Program-made: the position numbers and the translations under genes
Part shown: positions 5,089 through 6,216 of the stretch, piece by piece
Position numbering within the stretch: position 1 is the first letter of the stretch
Layout: every line of letters begins with the position of its first letter
Assembly (NCBI GenBank): GCA_020846105.1
Contig: JADLEN010000098.1
Coordinates: forward strand, 1 to 6,216
DNA length: 6,216 nucleotides
DNA from: Chitinophagaceae bacterium
Lineage (GTDB): Bacteria; Bacteroidota; Bacteroidia; Chitinophagales; Chitinophagaceae
Direction of reading: 5' to 3'
The notes under the pieces: model-generated
Databases searched by the model: none
Told to the model about the DNA's origin: nothing
The model's input: only the letters and a program-made list of their open reading frames with translations

Positions 5089-5664
5089 ATGACAGCATTT
5101 ATCCAAAGTGTTTTGCAACAAGACCAAGCCGCTTGGTACCACATCAATGTGCTGTGGCAAAACCCTTTTTTGGATGCCCTAATGCCCATATTGCGCAACC
5201 CTTTTACTTGGGCGCCACTGTATGTTTTTTTTGCAAGCTATGTCCCGTATCGTTTTGGTAAAAAAGGCTTTTGGTGGTGTCTAGGGTTTATCATCAGTTT
5301 TGGTATTGCAGATTATACCAGTGCATCTATTATCAAGCCTTTGGTAATGCGTATTCGTCCTTGTAATGATGCCGCTTTGCAAGAATTTATTCACCGGTTG
5401 GTAGACTGCGGCAGTGGCTATAGTTTTCCGTCTTCGCATGCAAGCAATCATTTTGCTTTAGCCGTTTTTATTATAATTACTTTGCGAAAGCATTATTCTT
5501 GGGTATGGTGGCCAGCATTGCTATGGGCTGCCAGCATTGCTTATGCACAAGTATATGTGGGTGTGCATTATCCGTTAGATGTGCTCTGCGGTGCTGTTTT
5601 GGGTACTTTGGTTGGTTGGCTTGTGGGTACAATATTTCAAAAGAAAATTGGATTAACGCTTTAG
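5089..5664 (+). CDS. PAP2-family membrane phosphatase
   Basis: A 191-residue integral membrane acid phosphatase of the PAP2 (type 2 phosphatidic acid phosphatase) superfamily. Members dephosphorylate lipid phosphates or pyrophosphates such as undecaprenyl pyrophosphate, phosphatidylglycerol phosphate or lipid A. Motif 1 is K83-x6-R90-P91 and motif 2 is P114-S-S-H117. Motif 3 has H160 and D164 in YVGVHYPLD. The motif 3 arginine is replaced by Gln154 (AYAQVYVGVH instead of SRxxxxxH). Hydrophobic segments lie at about 41-54, 62-77, 119-133, 137-153 and 165-184. Motifs 2 and 3 would face the periplasm. Cys92 and Cys107 lie in the loop between motifs 1 and 2 and could form a disulfide there. The ATG start lies 4 bases after the methyltransferase stop. 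The exact substrate is not readable; the phosphatase fold is clear. Confidence 0.92.
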   Translation: MTAFIQSVLQQDQAAWYHINVLWQNPFLDALMPILRNPFTWAPLYVFFASYVPYRFGKKGFWWCLGFIISFGIADYTSASIIKPLVMRIRPCNDAALQEFIHRLVDCGSGYSFPSSHASNHFALAVFIIITLRKHYSWVWWPALLWAASIAYAQVYVGVHYPLDVLCGAVLGTLVGWLVGTIFQKKIGLTL

Positions 5665-5733
5665 CACTTCCTGCTTTTTGTTATAATTCTACAGACATTC
5701 TTAAAACACAAGTTCATTAGATTTTTTTGCTTG

Positions 5734-5745
5734 TACCTTTGCGGC
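5734..5745 (+). promoter_or_regulatory. Bacteroidota-type -7 promoter box abutting the helicase start
   Basis: TACCTTTGCGGC fits TAnnTTTG exactly and is identical to the tgt box. It ends one base before the helicase ATG at 5747, so transcription would start at or next to the first codon. It lies in an 82-base intergenic gap that is T-rich just upstream. No -33 TTTG is visible at the usual distance. Confidence 0.55.
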
Positions 5746-5746
5746 A

Positions 5747-6216
5747 ATGCAACATAAAAATTTTACGCTCGAAACGATTCTTAATAATCTGAATATCGAA
5801 GCCCTGAACCCCATGCAGTGCGAGAGCATTGAAGCTAATAACGAACATAATAATATCATCTTACTCTCAGATACAGGCTCTGGCAAAACGCTAGCTTTCT
5901 TACTGCCTATTTTAGAAAAGCTAGACCTAAATGATAAAAATACGCAAGCACTTATTATTGTGCCATCTAGAGAGCTTGCCATGCAAATAGAAAAAGTATT
6001 TAAAAGCTTAGGCACAGGTTTTAAAATTACCTGCTGTTACGGAGGGCATCTGCGTGAGACAGAAGAAAACAATCTGATACAGGCGCCAGCTTTAATTGTG
6101 GGCACGCCGGGCAGGCTTGCCGATCATATTCGTCGTGGTAATATTACCACAAGTGCTATTACTTTTTTGGTTTTAGACGAGTTTGACAAGACGCTTGAAT
6201 TAGGTTTTACCGAAGA
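5747..6216 (+). CDS. DEAD-box RNA helicase, N-terminal part (3' cut by window)
   Basis: The first 156 codons of an ATP-dependent RNA helicase (superfamily 2, DEAD-box) that unwinds short RNA duplexes, as in ribosome assembly or mRNA turnover. In order: a Q motif around NPMQCESIEA (21-30) with Gln24; motif I SDTGSGKT (41-48) with Lys47; motif Ia PSRELAMQI (73-81); a GG doublet at 99-100; motif Ib TPGRLADHI (120-128); and motif II DEFD (144-147). The usual DEAD is thus DEFD here, and Ala/Thr in motifs I and Ia are Ser, variants I associate with a Bacteroidota subgroup. Motif III and the second RecA domain lie beyond the window. The ATG at 5747 is needed to include the Q motif; the next Met (5813) would cut into it. 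The gene probably has its own promoter rather than belonging to the PAP2 operon. Confidence 0.93.
   Translation, partial: MQHKNFTLETILNNLNIEALNPMQCESIEANNEHNNIILLSDTGSGKTLAFLLPILEKLDLNDKNTQALIIVPSRELAMQIEKVFKSLGTGFKITCCYGGHLRETEENNLIQAPALIVGTPGRLADHIRRGNITTSAITFLVLDEFDKTLELGFTE

Noticed and set aside
6176..6189. DEFD motif of the helicase as a sign of an inactive enzyme
   Set aside because: The key acidic residues D144 and E145 are kept, motif I Lys47 is present, and DEFD appears to be a normal variant in this phylum.

Overview
The window looks like a chromosomal fragment of a Bacteroidota (Bacteroidetes) bacterium. The clues are protein similarity (the Tgt, LptF/LptG-type permease, PAP2 and DUF4256 sequences all have the Bacteroidota flavour as I remember it), the near absence of Shine-Dalgarno sequences, and promoter-like -7 boxes of the TAnnTTTG type in front of several genes. 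I cannot name a genus. All family assignments come from reading motifs, not from a search.

Layout. (1) Positions 1-490: the 3' end of an A+T-rich, unrecognised ORF with a possible four-cysteine zinc site, then a short intergenic stretch with two inverted repeats. (2) 491-1138: an IS200-like Y1/HUH transposase of the REP-associated (RAYT) type. Its coding region is interrupted in frame by a nest of REP-like palindromes. (3) 1139-1350: a G+C-rich, hairpin-dense, non-coding block between two convergent genes. (4) 1351-4191, minus strand: a DUF4256 protein, then tgt (tRNA-guanine transglycosylase), then an LptF/LptG-family permease. The last two are 9 bases apart and probably one operon. (5) 4192-4346: a divergent intergenic region. 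(6) 4347-5664, plus strand: a class I SAM-dependent methyltransferase and a PAP2-family membrane phosphatase, 4 bases apart and probably cotranscribed. (7) 5747 to the window end: the N-terminal part of a DEAD-box RNA helicase, cut by the window edge.

Most of the window is housekeeping: queuosine tRNA modification, LPS export, lipid phosphate turnover and RNA remodelling. The left third is accessory. The most interesting signal is the transposase gene. Between its HUH motif and its C-terminal catalytic helix it carries three related 26-bp palindromes plus half copies. The hairpin arms of two copies differ by compensatory changes, and every unit is read through in frame. REP-like elements are thus apparently living inside the gene of the enzyme class that is thought to move them. 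Secondary points are a Tgt that lacks the usual zinc ligands, a PAP2 with Gln in place of the motif 3 Arg, and an identical 12-mer promoter core before tgt and the helicase, which in the helicase case abuts the start codon and suggests a leaderless mRNA.
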